From positions 1-35,013 of the forward strand of contig NZ_JABVEB010000056.1 in assembly GCF_014323665.1 (NCBI RefSeq): a stretch of 35,013 nt of DNA. Reading direction: 5' to 3'. The DNA comes from Actinomadura sp. HBU206391 (GTDB lineage Bacteria; Actinomycetota; Actinomycetes; Streptosporangiales; Streptosporangiaceae). The notes below the pieces were generated by a model. It was not told the origin of the DNA. It saw only the letters and a list, made by a program, of their open reading frames with translations, and searched no databases. Within the stretch, counting starts at the first letter, position 1. Every line of letters starts with the position of its first letter. Shown here piece by piece: positions 24,091 to 32,451 of this stretch. A program made the position numbers and the translations under genes.

Positions 24091-24262
24091 CGGTGACGTC
24101 CCCTTCTGGCCTGGTCTGTGCCAGACGCCTGGCTTCTGCTATCTACATGAAATGTTACACAAAGCAGATAAAACCCTACTCCGAGCATGCTCTCTACGGT
24201 TGAGTTTTGCAAGTCGATCGCCGGTATTGGTTCTCCTTTACGGTCAATTGGAAGGCGCCATA
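24091..24262. other. AT-rich gap before the MoxR gene
   Basis: This 172-base region is markedly AT-rich for the window, including TTTTATC and TAACATTTC runs on the minus strand. A promoter for the MoxR/FxsT-like pair is likely, though I cannot fix the hexamers. Confidence 0.45.
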
Positions 24263-25846
24263 TTAGGACGCCTGAGGGGATCGTAGTGGCGGCGCGTCGT
24301 CGAGGAAGTGGGTGGGATCATCCCAGAGAAGTGTCACCTGGGGTGTTCGTCGATCTATGTGTTTGGCATCGCCCATCGCGTTTACCCGCAGTCGCTTGAC
24401 GTCATCGGGAAGTCTGCGGAGGTCGGGCCCTTCGATCACCTCGCGAAGCTCGGTCTCGAACTCGGCGGCGGCTCCGTCCGTACGGTCCCACAGGACGACG
24501 GGCACGCCCGCCCGCAGGGCCATCCACAGTTCACTGCGGCCGGGCTCGCGATCGGGCGGCGAGCTCAGTACACAGGCGACCACGTTCTTCTCGGCGAGCA
24601 GGCGGTTGTGCAGCAGTTGCGGGTCCGGGGGCGGTTCGCCCGCCGCCCAGTGCGTGGCGCCCTCGGCGCCGAGGAGGGTCCGCCATCGTTGCCGCCACGC
24701 CCGGTGCATGTGCAGTGTGCGAAGTCGCTCGTGGCTTCGCACCAGAACCTCGTACTCGCTGCCCAGTGGGGTGGGATGCGGCACGCCCGGAGGGTCGCGC
24801 GTCCACTGGTCGAGGTCGAGGTTGAGCAGTTCGAGTGGCAGGACGACCTCGATGACCAGGGAGTCGTCGAGGTCGTAGGCCCAGCCGCCCTCGGCCTCCT
24901 GGACGAGCTCGGCGACCTGCTGTGGCACCTCGTGCAGTGCCACCGCGCGGTCGTCGCCCGGTTCCGGGCGCCATTCCAGTGGATGCACCTGCCGCCAGTG
25001 CGACAGGCGGTACATGTCCTCGGCCTCGCCGCCCGTGGGCAGTCGCTCCAGCTGAATGATGAGGTAGATCGGCAGGTCGGGGCGGACCTCGAGCAGCTCC
25101 GGCCGGTCGCGGATGCGGTCGAGCCGGCTCGCGGCGCTCGACCCGCCAGAGCCGCGCAGCTCCTCCAGCTGCGCGGTCATCCACTTCCTCAACCGTTCCG
25201 AACGCCATCTCTCCTGCGGCGTGGACATATCCGCGCTCTGCCGGCGGCGCATCATCTGGATCAGCAGTTCGATGAACACCAGGTGGGGCGGCAGCCCGTC
25301 CGGGCCGGCGTTGGCGTCGAGCAGGATGGAGAAGGCGTCCCAGGCGTCGGTGAGCCGGCGCGGTGCCGGCGAGCCGCCCCCGGTGGCGGTGTAGTACACC
25401 CGTGCCAGGGACGGCAGGGTCAGGCCTTCGAGCAGATCCTTGATCTGGGTCTCGACCGCCGAGTGAAGCAGGTCGCTGGCCGGGCTCGCCAGCCGGCGTA
25501 TCGTCGCGGCCGCCGAGGTGTGGCCGGCCAGGAAGTCGACCGCGCGTACCAGCGCCGGCATGCCTTCGGGAAACTCCCTGCAGGTGGCGACGAGGTTGTA
25601 CAGCAGGACTTTGGGGCTGCCGTGACCGGAGAGCAGCAGGGGCGCCCCGAGCGCCTCGCTCACCGCGTGGACCAGCGCGGACCGCCCCGCCTCGTCCTGG
25701 AAGTCACGGATCTGGACGAGCGCGTCCGCGATCTCCAGGGTGACCTGTCCCGACTGTTCGGGACCTGTGGCCACCGGGCCCATGCCGGGCTCCAGCGGCC
25801 GACCGGTCAGCGCCGGCCATCCCTCCATGTCATCCCCCATGATCAT
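24263..25846 (-). CDS. VMAP-like protein: EAD2-like + VMAP-C domains
   Basis: The 527-residue protein has an N-terminal EAD2-like helical domain (about 35-120: LEIADALVQIRDFQDEAGRS, then LLYNLVATCREFPEGMPALVRAV). A middle helical region follows (120-265). The C-terminal VMAP-C domain (about 270-510) includes IEVVLPLELLNLDLDQW, EYEVLVRSHERLRT and the SELWMALRAGVPVVLWDR tail. VMAP proteins belong to the vWA-MoxR-VMAP ternary conflict systems, and EADs are small death-like adaptor domains that bring effectors together. There is no catalytic effector in this protein itself. The start overlaps the upstream EAD2 gene (ATG at 25846, with ATGs at 25840 and 25828 as alternatives). Confidence 0.83.
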   Translation of the reverse strand: MIMGDDMEGWPALTGRPLEPGMGPVATGPEQSGQVTLEIADALVQIRDFQDEAGRSALVHAVSEALGAPLLLSGHGSPKVLLYNLVATCREFPEGMPALVRAVDFLAGHTSAAATIRRLASPASDLLHSAVETQIKDLLEGLTLPSLARVYYTATGGGSPAPRRLTDAWDAFSILLDANAGPDGLPPHLVFIELLIQMMRRRQSADMSTPQERWRSERLRKWMTAQLEELRGSGGSSAASRLDRIRDRPELLEVRPDLPIYLIIQLERLPTGGEAEDMYRLSHWRQVHPLEWRPEPGDDRAVALHEVPQQVAELVQEAEGGWAYDLDDSLVIEVVLPLELLNLDLDQWTRDPPGVPHPTPLGSEYEVLVRSHERLRTLHMHRAWRQRWRTLLGAEGATHWAAGEPPPDPQLLHNRLLAEKNVVACVLSSPPDREPGRSELWMALRAGVPVVLWDRTDGAAAEFETELREVIEGPDLRRLPDDVKRLRVNAMGDAKHIDRRTPQVTLLWDDPTHFLDDAPPLRSPQAS

Positions 25847-26198
25847 TCCAGGCCTCGGCCGGCCGGCCGGTCAGCTCCGCGGCGGCCCGAAGGGCCCGCC
25901 GCATGGGCAGGGAGTCGCCCTCCATGTGGCTCAGGGCCGCGAGCAGGTCCGCGAGCCCACCCTCGTGGTCCAGGCACGCGAGGACGAGGTTGAACAGGTG
26001 TATCCGGGGTCGTGGATCGTGCTGGGCGCTCGCCGCGAGCGCGGGCGGGAGCAGACTCACGAGGGTCGCTCTGCCGCTGTCGTCGGTCAGCGAGGGCAGT
26101 GATGTGAGGGTGTTGACGAACGCGAACAACGGCTCGCCCCCGGCCGCCGAGGGTCCTCTCGCGACACCGCCCCCGGCGGGGCCGCTCTGGTCGATCAC
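25830..26198 (-). CDS. Stand-alone EAD2-like adaptor protein
   Basis: The 122-residue product consists almost entirely of one EAD2-like domain: FAFVNTLTSLPSLTDDSGRA, followed by IHLFNLVLACLDHEGGLADL. This matches, in pattern, the N-terminus of the VMAP-like protein and the C-terminus of the divergent cyclase. GTG at 26198 is chosen because GGAGGTG (about 26207-26213) is well placed. Its 3' end overlaps the VMAP-like gene by 17 bases, so the two are surely coupled. I infer that it binds the other EAD2-like domains through like-with-like contacts. Confidence 0.78.
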   Translation of the reverse strand: MIDQSGPAGGGVARGPSAAGGEPLFAFVNTLTSLPSLTDDSGRATLVSLLPPALAASAQHDPRPRIHLFNLVLACLDHEGGLADLLAALSHMEGDSLPMRRALRAAAELTGRPAEAWNDHGG

Positions 26199-26490
26199 CG
26201 GCTTTCACCTCCAGGGCTCGGCACGGCCGGCACGGTCTCGTCCGCGGTTCGACCGCGTGCGTTGAACGCGCCTCGGAAGCGCCATGCCGTTCACGCAACC
26301 GCCTGATTACGACGTTCTCGATCTTTTCGTGGTTCCCCCGCCCGAGACACATCCGTCCCCGATCCTTTCACCCAATGTCATCACCTAATCGCGTTACATC
26401 CGTCCGTTCTGTGTCCTATGGCATAGTCGCTTGCCGTGTCCGCGCCGACACGGCACAGTGAACGCATCCGCGAGTCGTCAGGTGGCCGCT
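26199..26490. other. Divergent promoter region of the conflict locus
   Basis: This 292-base gap lies between the minus-strand EAD2/VMAP genes and the plus-strand cyclase gene. It has an inverted repeat at 26432-26455, an AT-richer run around 26370-26430 (including CATAGT at 26422-26427, a possible -10 for the cyclase gene), and ribosome binding sites for both sides. No gene is seen. Confidence 0.55.
26432..26455. promoter_or_regulatory. Perfect 9-bp inverted repeat before the cyclase
   Basis: TGCCGTGTC and GACACGGCA (26432-26440, 26447-26455) flank a six-base spacer. It lies 36 bases before the GTG start, just past a possible -10, a position suited to an operator or a 5' UTR hairpin. Confidence 0.55.
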
Positions 26491-27495
26491 GTGGACATGA
26501 TCGAGAGTGACAATGCCTCCCGGAACGGATGGCGGCCGTCCGGGCGGTGCGCAATCTTCGTCTGCGACATCGTCTCGTTCGGGCGGGACGGCCGGCACGA
26601 CGGCGTCCAGGGGCACTTGCGCACCGCGATGTACGAGGCGCTGCGGCGGAGTTTCGACGAGTCGGGTGTGCCGTTCGACCGCTGCTACTGGGAGGACCGG
26701 GGCGACGGCGTGATCGTGGTGCCGCCGCCGGACATCGAGACGACGGTGCTGGTCCACCCGTTGATCGACCGGCTGCGCGGGGCACTGCGGCGGCATAACG
26801 AACTCTCCAGCGACCTCGCGAAGATTCGGCTCAGGGTCTCATTGCACGTGGGAAACGTCGAGGCCGATGGGCGGGGGATCGTCGGCACTGCGGTCAACCA
26901 CGCGAACCGGCTGCTCGATGCGCCCACGTTCAAGGAGGCGATCCTGCTCGCCGAGGCTCATATCGGCCTGATCGTGTCCGTGGAGTTGTACGAGGCGGTG
27001 GTGCGGCCGGGCACAGGGCTGATCGACCCCGACGAGTACGAGGTCGTCGAGGTGGTGGTGAAGGAGACCAGGACGACGGCGTGGATGCGGATCTCCGCTC
27101 CGGGGCGGGGGGTCGCCCGGGCGCCGGCGCGGGGGCTTCGGCGGTCCGAGCCCGATCCCCCGGCCCGGGAACGGCCGATGCGGGCCATGGACGCCACGGC
27201 GCACCAAGGCTCGATGACCGAGCTCTTCGAGGTCGTGAAGATGCTCCTCGCGGTTCCGATCATGACCACGCCGGAAGGCCGGGAACAGGTGATCGGGTCG
27301 CTCCACCCCGACGTGGCGGTGCGCATACCGCGGCGCTCGCAGGCCAACCTGGACACGCACTCCATCCTGCGGACGTGCCTGGACTTCCCGGGCGCCGTGG
27401 GGGAGCTGCTGGCGGTGCTGAAGGCCTTCGCCGGCGACTCCGAGCAGATGCGTGCGCTGGAGGAGACCATCGATCGGCTGGGCCGGCGCAGGTAG
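26491..27495 (+). CDS. Class III nucleotidyl cyclase with C-terminal EAD2-like domain
   Basis: The 334-residue protein (GTG at 26491 with AGGTGG upstream; ATG at 26497 is an alternative) has a CHD cyclase domain at about 18-200. The metal-binding Asp residues D26 (FVCDIVSFG) and D72 (RGDGVIVV) are present, as are the transition-state N136 and R140 (GTAVNHANRL). The base-selecting pair, Lys and Asp in adenylate cyclases, is E68 and G127 here, so the product nucleotide is uncertain. After a linker with Arg/Pro, residues about 240-330 form an EAD2-like domain (LDTHSILRTCLDFPGAVGEL). It diverges from the VMAP operon. I infer a signal-producing effector that is recruited by EAD2 contacts. Confidence 0.85.
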   Translation: MDMIESDNASRNGWRPSGRCAIFVCDIVSFGRDGRHDGVQGHLRTAMYEALRRSFDESGVPFDRCYWEDRGDGVIVVPPPDIETTVLVHPLIDRLRGALRRHNELSSDLAKIRLRVSLHVGNVEADGRGIVGTAVNHANRLLDAPTFKEAILLAEAHIGLIVSVELYEAVVRPGTGLIDPDEYEVVEVVVKETRTTAWMRISAPGRGVARAPARGLRRSEPDPPARERPMRAMDATAHQGSMTELFEVVKMLLAVPIMTTPEGREQVIGSLHPDVAVRIPRRSQANLDTHSILRTCLDFPGAVGELLAVLKAFAGDSEQMRALEETIDRLGRRR

Positions 27496-27592
27496 ATCTT
27501 CGGCGAGCGCTTCGCGGGTTTCCCCAGGTGAATAGATCGCGATTCTCTGGAAAGGGGACTTATCGGACAAAGTTTCGAGGCGGGGGGCCACC

Positions 27593-29710
27593 ATGTCACC
27601 ACTACGCAGAAGCCGGCATGACGCGCAGGACAAGCAACGTCAGCTGGACCGGTACCGGGTCGACCCGGAAGGCCGCCTCACCACCGACCAGGGCATCCCG
27701 GTCGACGACACCGACAACTCGGTCAAGGTGGGCGAGCGCGGGCCCACCATCATGGAGGACTTCCACCTCCGCGAGAAGATCACTCATTTCGACCATGAGC
27801 GGATCCCGGAGCGCGTCGTGCACGCCAGGGGGTCCGGTGCGTACGGTCACTTCCGGGCGACCGAGTCGCTGGCGGAGTACACCAAGGCCGAGTTCCTCTG
27901 CGACACGTCCCTGGAGACCCCGGTGTTCGTCCGCTTCTCGACGGTGGCGGGGTCGCGTGGTTCGGCCGACACGGTACGGGACGTCCGTGGGTTCGCGACG
28001 AAGTTCTACACCCGTCAGGGCAACTTCGATCTGGTCGGCAACAACATGCCCGTGTTCTTCATCCAGGACGGCGTCAAGTTCCCCGACTTCGTGCACGCCG
28101 TGAAGCCGGAGCCGCACAACGAGATCCCGCAGGCGTCGTCGGCGCACGACACGCTGTGGGACTTCGTCCAGCTCCAGCCCGAGACGATCCACATGATGAT
28201 GTGGCTGATGTCCGACCGCGCGCTGCCGCGCAGCTTCCGCATGATGCAGGGTTTCGGGGTGCACACGTTCCGGCTGGTCAACGACGCCGGGCGGTCGGTC
28301 TTCGTCAAGTTCCACTGGAAGCCCCGGCTCGGCGTGCACTCGCTGATCTGGGACGAGGTGCAGAAGGTCGCGGGACGGGATCCCGACTTCAACCGCCGGG
28401 ACCTGTGGGAGTCGATCGACGCCGGCCGGTACCCCGAATGGGACCTGTGCCTGCAGATCGTGCCGGAGGAGGACGAGCAGGCGTTCGACTTCGACCTGCT
28501 GGATCCCACCAAGATCATCCCGGAGGAGATGGTGCCGGCCCGGCCGGTCGGGCGGCTGGTTCTCGACCGCAACCCGGACAACTTCTTCGCCGAGACCGAA
28601 CAGGTGGCCTTCCATCTCGGCAACGTCGTGCCCGGCATCGACTTCACCGATGATCCGCTGCTTCAGGCCAGGCTGTTCTCGTACCTGGACACCCAGCTGC
28701 TGCGGCTCGGCGGGCCCAACTTCACCCAGCTGCCGGTCAACCAGCCGGTGGCGGAGGTGCGCAACCACCACCGTGACGGCCCGCACCAGACGCTGATCGA
28801 GACGGCCCGGGCCGCCTATCACCCCAACTCCCTCAGCGGTGGCTGCCCGGCGCTCGCCGACGAGGGCGCGTTCAGGCACTACCCGGAGCGGGTCCAGGGG
28901 CACAAGGTGCGAAAGCGCAGCGAGACCTTCGCCGACCACTACTCCCAGGCGACGCTGTTCTGGAACAGCATGGCCGACTGGGAGAAGGAGCACATCGTCG
29001 ACGCGTTCCGGTTCGAGCTCGGCAACGTGACGCACTGGCACATCAGGAAGGGCGTGGTCGGGCACCTCAACCACGTCGACCACGACCTCGCCGTCAAGGT
29101 CGCCGAGGGCATCGGAGTCGCGCCGCCGGACCGGCCCGTGACCCTGAACCACGGCCGCTCCTCACCTGCGCTCAGCCAGGCCGACCAGCCCGGTTCGGTG
29201 GTCGGCCGCAAGATCGCGGTGCTCGCCGCCGAGGGCGTGAGCGCCGACGACGTCCGCAGCGTCAAGGAACCGTTGATCGACCAGGGCGCGTTCTGCCACG
29301 TGATCGGCCCTCATGACGGTTCGCTGCCCTCGACCGGAGGCGGGGTCGTCGAGGTCGACCGCGCGCTTCGCACGGTGAGCTCGGTGGTCTACGACGCGGT
29401 CGTGATCCCTGGCGGCAGGACCAGCGTGGACATCCTGACCGGGTGCGGCGACGCCGTGCACGTCGTGGCCGAGGCGTTCAAGCACGGCAAGCCGATCGGC
29501 GCGATCGGGGAGGGGATCGATCTGCTGAAGGCGGCACCGATGCTCGAGGGTGTGCGGCTGGCCGACCGCCACGATGGCGAGGTCGCCGACACGGGGGTCG
29601 TCACGCAGGCGGCCGGCGGCGGCGCCACCCGCTGGTTCCTGCACGAGTTCACCGACGCCATCGCCAAGCATCGGCACTGGGACCGGGCCAAGGAACGGGT
29701 CCCGGCCTGA
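27593..29710 (+). CDS. katE: Large-subunit catalase (HPII type, KatE)
   Basis: The 705-residue protein is a clade II heme catalase. The active-site His lies in [15 protein letters not shown], the Asn in [19 protein letters not shown], and the proximal heme Tyr in [22 protein letters not shown]. The last 170 residues ([14 protein letters not shown] onward) form the DJ-1/class I glutamine amidotransferase-like domain found only in large-subunit catalases. It destroys hydrogen peroxide in the cytoplasm. ATG at 27593 follows a run of G (27585-27589). The gene stands alone, with a strong terminator after it. The minus strand has a long spurious frame here. Confidence 0.97.
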   Translation: MSPLRRSRHDAQDKQRQLDRYRVDPEGRLTTDQGIPVDDTDNSVKVGERGPTIMEDFHLREKITHFDHERIPERVVHARGSGAYGHFRATESLAEYTKAEFLCDTSLETPVFVRFSTVAGSRGSADTVRDVRGFATKFYTRQGNFDLVGNNMPVFFIQDGVKFPDFVHAVKPEPHNEIPQASSAHDTLWDFVQLQPETIHMMMWLMSDRALPRSFRMMQGFGVHTFRLVNDAGRSVFVKFHWKPRLGVHSLIWDEVQKVAGRDPDFNRRDLWESIDAGRYPEWDLCLQIVPEEDEQAFDFDLLDPTKIIPEEMVPARPVGRLVLDRNPDNFFAETEQVAFHLGNVVPGIDFTDDPLLQARLFSYLDTQLLRLGGPNFTQLPVNQPVAEVRNHHRDGPHQTLIETARAAYHPNSLSGGCPALADEGAFRHYPERVQGHKVRKRSETFADHYSQATLFWNSMADWEKEHIVDAFRFELGNVTHWHIRKGVVGHLNHVDHDLAVKVAEGIGVAPPDRPVTLNHGRSSPALSQADQPGSVVGRKIAVLAAEGVSADDVRSVKEPLIDQGAFCHVIGPHDGSLPSTGGGVVEVDRALRTVSSVVYDAVVIPGGRTSVDILTGCGDAVHVVAEAFKHGKPIGAIGEGIDLLKAAPMLEGVRLADRHDGEVADTGVVTQAAGGGATRWFLHEFTDAIAKHRHWDRAKERVPA

Positions 29711-29725
29711 CGCCGGGAACGTTCA

Positions 29726-29773
29726 AGGGCCGGTGATCCCCCGTGCTCAGGTCGACGGGGGATCACCGGCCCT
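29726..29773. terminator. Strong bidirectional terminator
   Basis: A perfect 18-bp stem, AGGGCCGGTGATCCCCCG (29726-29743) with its complement at 29756-29773, has a 12-base loop. It sits between convergent genes (katE and the DUF1360 gene) and serves both. Confidence 0.95.
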
Positions 29774-30289
29774 CTAGGCGCCGGAGGAGGCGGATCGCTG
29801 TAGTCGCGAGTAGCCGAGCTGGAGCCAGTCCGAGCCCGCGATCGCCGTCAGCGTCGCCCCTGTGAGCCGGGTCGCCTCGGGGGCGAAGACCAGCCCGGCG
29901 GCATAGGTCGTGCCGACCCACTGCGCCACGCAGAACGGACAGGTGACCAGCTCGCCGATGGCGTGCCTGGCGCCGGATCCGCGTACCCTCTCGGCGAGTT
30001 CGGCGGGCCCGGAGGAACCCTCGAACCTGGTGAACGGCGCTCGCAGTGGACTCGTGACCGTCCCTTTGGAGATCAGGCGGGACAGGCGGTGAGTGGCGCC
30101 CGCCATCAGCACGACGTCCCAGACCCCGACGCTCGGCGGCCGCCGTCCGGTGCGCCGCGCGACGGCCCCGAGGATGCCCAGCGTCAGCCCGTAGAGACTC
30201 AGCGTGCCGAGGTACGAGCCGAGTGGGCGATCGTCGTCTCCCGCATATTTCCGTCGCTGTTCCCGGCTCACGGACATGACCGATTTCAT
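29774..30289 (-). CDS. DUF1360 membrane protein
   Basis: The 171-residue product starts MKSVMSVSREQRRKYAG; AGGAGGC lies seven bases upstream of the ATG at 30289. It has DUF1360 hallmarks: GTLSLYGLTLGILGAVA, a THRLSRLISKGTVTSPLRAPFTRFEG block, an ELVTCPFCVAQWVGTTYAAG Cys pair, and about three membrane spans. Members, including the Bacillus sporulation protein YjcA, have no clear biochemical role. The conserved CPFC motif could bind a metal or form a disulfide. The gene is convergent with katE and divergent from the small peptide gene at 30569. Confidence 0.9.
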   Translation of the reverse strand: MKSVMSVSREQRRKYAGDDDRPLGSYLGTLSLYGLTLGILGAVARRTGRRPPSVGVWDVVLMAGATHRLSRLISKGTVTSPLRAPFTRFEGSSGPAELAERVRGSGARHAIGELVTCPFCVAQWVGTTYAAGLVFAPEATRLTGATLTAIAGSDWLQLGYSRLQRSASSGA

Positions 30290-30510
30290 CGAGCCTCCTG
30301 TTGTGCATTTCGGGGGGATGACGTGCCATCGGGCCGATGGCCTGCCGCACTTGTCGTCACCTCCAGGGCGGCGCATCGTCTGTGCGGCTCATTCTTACCC
30401 GGCAGAAAACGGGCAACCCTGCGGAACGCTTCGGGCACCGGCCGCCGGATCGGTTCGAGCTCCCGCTCCCCGGCCAGGGCGAGCCCGCGCAGATTCGCCG
30501 GAGGGTATCT

Positions 30511-30534
30511 GTGTAGAAATTGCTGCGCGGGTAT
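30511..30534 (+). promoter_or_regulatory. Sigma-B-like promoter of the small peptide gene
   Basis: GTGT (30511-30514), a 14-base spacer and GGGTAT (30529-30534) fit the actinobacterial stress sigma-B pattern (GNNT-N14-16-GGGTAY). Transcription would begin about 25 bases before the strong ribosome binding site at 30556-30564. Confidence 0.45.
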
Positions 30535-30568
30535 AAGGAGGTCTGCACACACGTCAAAGGAGGGTCAC

Positions 30569-30712
30569 ATGGCAGGCCGCATCGGTGGCGCTCTGAGCGC
30601 CGTTGTTTCGACGATCATTAACGTCCTCACCTTGCCCTTCCGGGTGCTGGGCAAGCTGCTTTCCGGCCGTGGTCGCGGCGGGGGGCGCAATTCTCGGAGG
30701 TCCGCGCCATAA
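30569..30712 (+). CDS. Small amphipathic peptide (47 residues)
   Basis: The gene has a strong ribosome binding site (AAAGGAGGG, 30556-30564) and a clean ATG. The product has a hydrophobic, amphipathic helix (residues about 8-33, containing VVSTIINVLTLPFRVLGKLL) and an Arg/Gly-rich tail. Similar short LPFR-containing peptides occur in many actinobacteria without a known role. A membrane-binding or envelope-stress role is a guess. The gene is too short for common gene finders but the strong signals support it. The sigma-B-like promoter upstream suggests stress induction. Confidence 0.75.
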   Translation: MAGRIGGALSAVVSTIINVLTLPFRVLGKLLSGRGRGGGRNSRRSAP

Positions 30713-30819
30713 AGTGCGCTCGGCCGTTCCGGGCACCGGGCTGAGACGGCAGGCGCTCCGCCCCGCCGCGCCGTCTCGCCCGGTGTCCGGTGTTCCGGTG
30801 ACCTGGGTGCGCTACACGC

Positions 30820-32379
30820 TCACTGTGGTGATCTCGAACCGGTCAGCGTGGTGATGTCACGGGGATGGTCGGTGACCGGGCGCCGCTCCATGTTCGCCGC
30901 CGTGGTGACCCCGCGCTCCAGACCGGCAAGCACGGCCCGCGAGCACGGGCGCGCGACCCACCAGCACAGGTGCCCGATCAGGCCGTGCGGATGGAACATG
31001 GCGCGCTGGGTGTAGACGGTCGGCACCGTGCCCGACCGTACGCCGAGCTCCAGCCAGACGACTCCCGGCAGCAGCGGCGCGCCGGCCCGGATCCGCAACC
31101 GCCGCCCCGGCTCGACGTCGTCCACGCGCCACGGGCGAAGTGCCGCGCCGGCCTTGCGCACGACGCCGCCGAGCCCGGCCGAGACCGCGCCGAGGAGGCC
31201 GCGCCGCGGGGGCTGGCCGATCGAGGCCGGACGGCCCTCGAACCAGCCGGGGATCTCGGAGACCAGCCGCCAGAGCGCCTTCGGCGACGTGCTCACCGCC
31301 CGTTCACGTACATCCTCGTACAGGGCGCCGCCGGTCCACCGGGGATCGGTGGGGAGCGGGTCGCTGGCGGTGCGCTGCTCCTCCGGCGCGCAGTCGGCGA
31401 GCCTGATGTCACGGACCCACCGCAGCGCCAGCCGCACGCCCTGGTCGAAGCCGATCAGCCCCGGCGAGACGGCGGGCAGATGGTCGGCGATGTCGTGCTC
31501 ACGGCAGACGACCTCGTGGTAGAGCGAGCCGACGAGGGGCCGCGCCAACGCCGTCGGTACGGGGGTGACGAGACCGATCCAGAGGCTGGACAGCCGCGGT
31601 GTCAGGACGGGCACCAGGAGGATGAAGCGGCGGTGCAGCCCGGCCACGGCCGCGTAGCGGCGCATCATTTCGAGATAGGTCAGGACGTCGGGTCCGCCGA
31701 TGTCGAAGGTCCGGTTCAGCTCGTGCGGCAGCCCGGCGCAGCCGACGAGGTAGCGCAGCACGTCCGGGATGGCGATCGGCTGCACCCGCGTGGCCACCCA
31801 GCGCGGCGCCACCATGATCGGCAGCCGTTCGGTCAGATGTCGCAGCATCTCGAACGAGGTCGAACCCGCGCCGACGATGACCGCCGCCCTGAGCACGATG
31901 GTCGGCACGCCCGAGTTCAGCAGGATCTGGGCGACCTCCGAGCGTGATCGCAGATGCGCCGACAGCTCGTCCTGGGCCGATGGCCCCAGACCGCCGAGGT
32001 AGACGATGCGTCGCACTCCGGCGATCTTCGCAGCGGCGGCGAAGGCCTGGGCGGCCTGCCGGTCGGCGCGCTCGAACTCGCCGCCCCCGCGTAGCGAGTG
32101 GATCAGATAGAACGCCACGTCCACGCCCTTGAGGGCGCGGCGCATGGCAGGTGCGTCCTGGGCGTCGGCGGCGACGGCCTCGACCTCGTCGATCCACGGG
32201 AACTCGCGCAGCCGGGCGGCCGAGCGGGACATGCACCGCACCGGGTGACCCGCCGCGAGCAGCTCGGGTACGAGGCGTGAACCGACGTAGCCGGTCGCGC
32301 CCGTGACCAGGCAGCGGGATCGCCGCGCATTGCCCTCCACCACCCCAGTCTGCGCCGACACCGACCGCACCACATCCAT
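30820..32379 (-). CDS. NAD(P)-binding SDR protein with DUF2867 domain
   Basis: The 519-residue product has an atypical SDR (NmrA/epimerase-like) half with the dinucleotide-binding motif VTGATGYVGSRLV (about residue 25) and YLIHSLRGG and YLGGLG in later strands. The second half is DUF2867 (about 355-505), seen in WPEG-like repeats such as WRLVSEIPGWFEGRPA and the PGVVWLELGVRSG region. The fused form is common in actinobacteria. Function is unknown; the family is annotated as SDR oxidoreductase. It is divergent from the photolyase gene with only 72 bases between, so a shared, possibly light- or stress-controlled, promoter region is likely. Confidence 0.9.
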   Translation of the reverse strand: MDVVRSVSAQTGVVEGNARRSRCLVTGATGYVGSRLVPELLAAGHPVRCMSRSAARLREFPWIDEVEAVAADAQDAPAMRRALKGVDVAFYLIHSLRGGGEFERADRQAAQAFAAAAKIAGVRRIVYLGGLGPSAQDELSAHLRSRSEVAQILLNSGVPTIVLRAAVIVGAGSTSFEMLRHLTERLPIMVAPRWVATRVQPIAIPDVLRYLVGCAGLPHELNRTFDIGGPDVLTYLEMMRRYAAVAGLHRRFILLVPVLTPRLSSLWIGLVTPVPTALARPLVGSLYHEVVCREHDIADHLPAVSPGLIGFDQGVRLALRWVRDIRLADCAPEEQRTASDPLPTDPRWTGGALYEDVRERAVSTSPKALWRLVSEIPGWFEGRPASIGQPPRRGLLGAVSAGLGGVVRKAGAALRPWRVDDVEPGRRLRIRAGAPLLPGVVWLELGVRSGTVPTVYTQRAMFHPHGLIGHLCWWVARPCSRAVLAGLERGVTTAANMERRPVTDHPRDITTLTGSRSPQ

Positions 32380-32451
32380 CTGAGGGGCGGCAGTGGTTCA
32401 AGACGTCGCCAAGGCCGAGAACGGGGTGCCGGGCGCGGGGAGGAGTACGGC

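Noticed and set aside
27602..29152. 516-codon minus-strand frame over the catalase gene
   Set aside because: It is antisense to a well-conserved catalase and its translation is a Val/Arg/Asp-rich mix without any motif.
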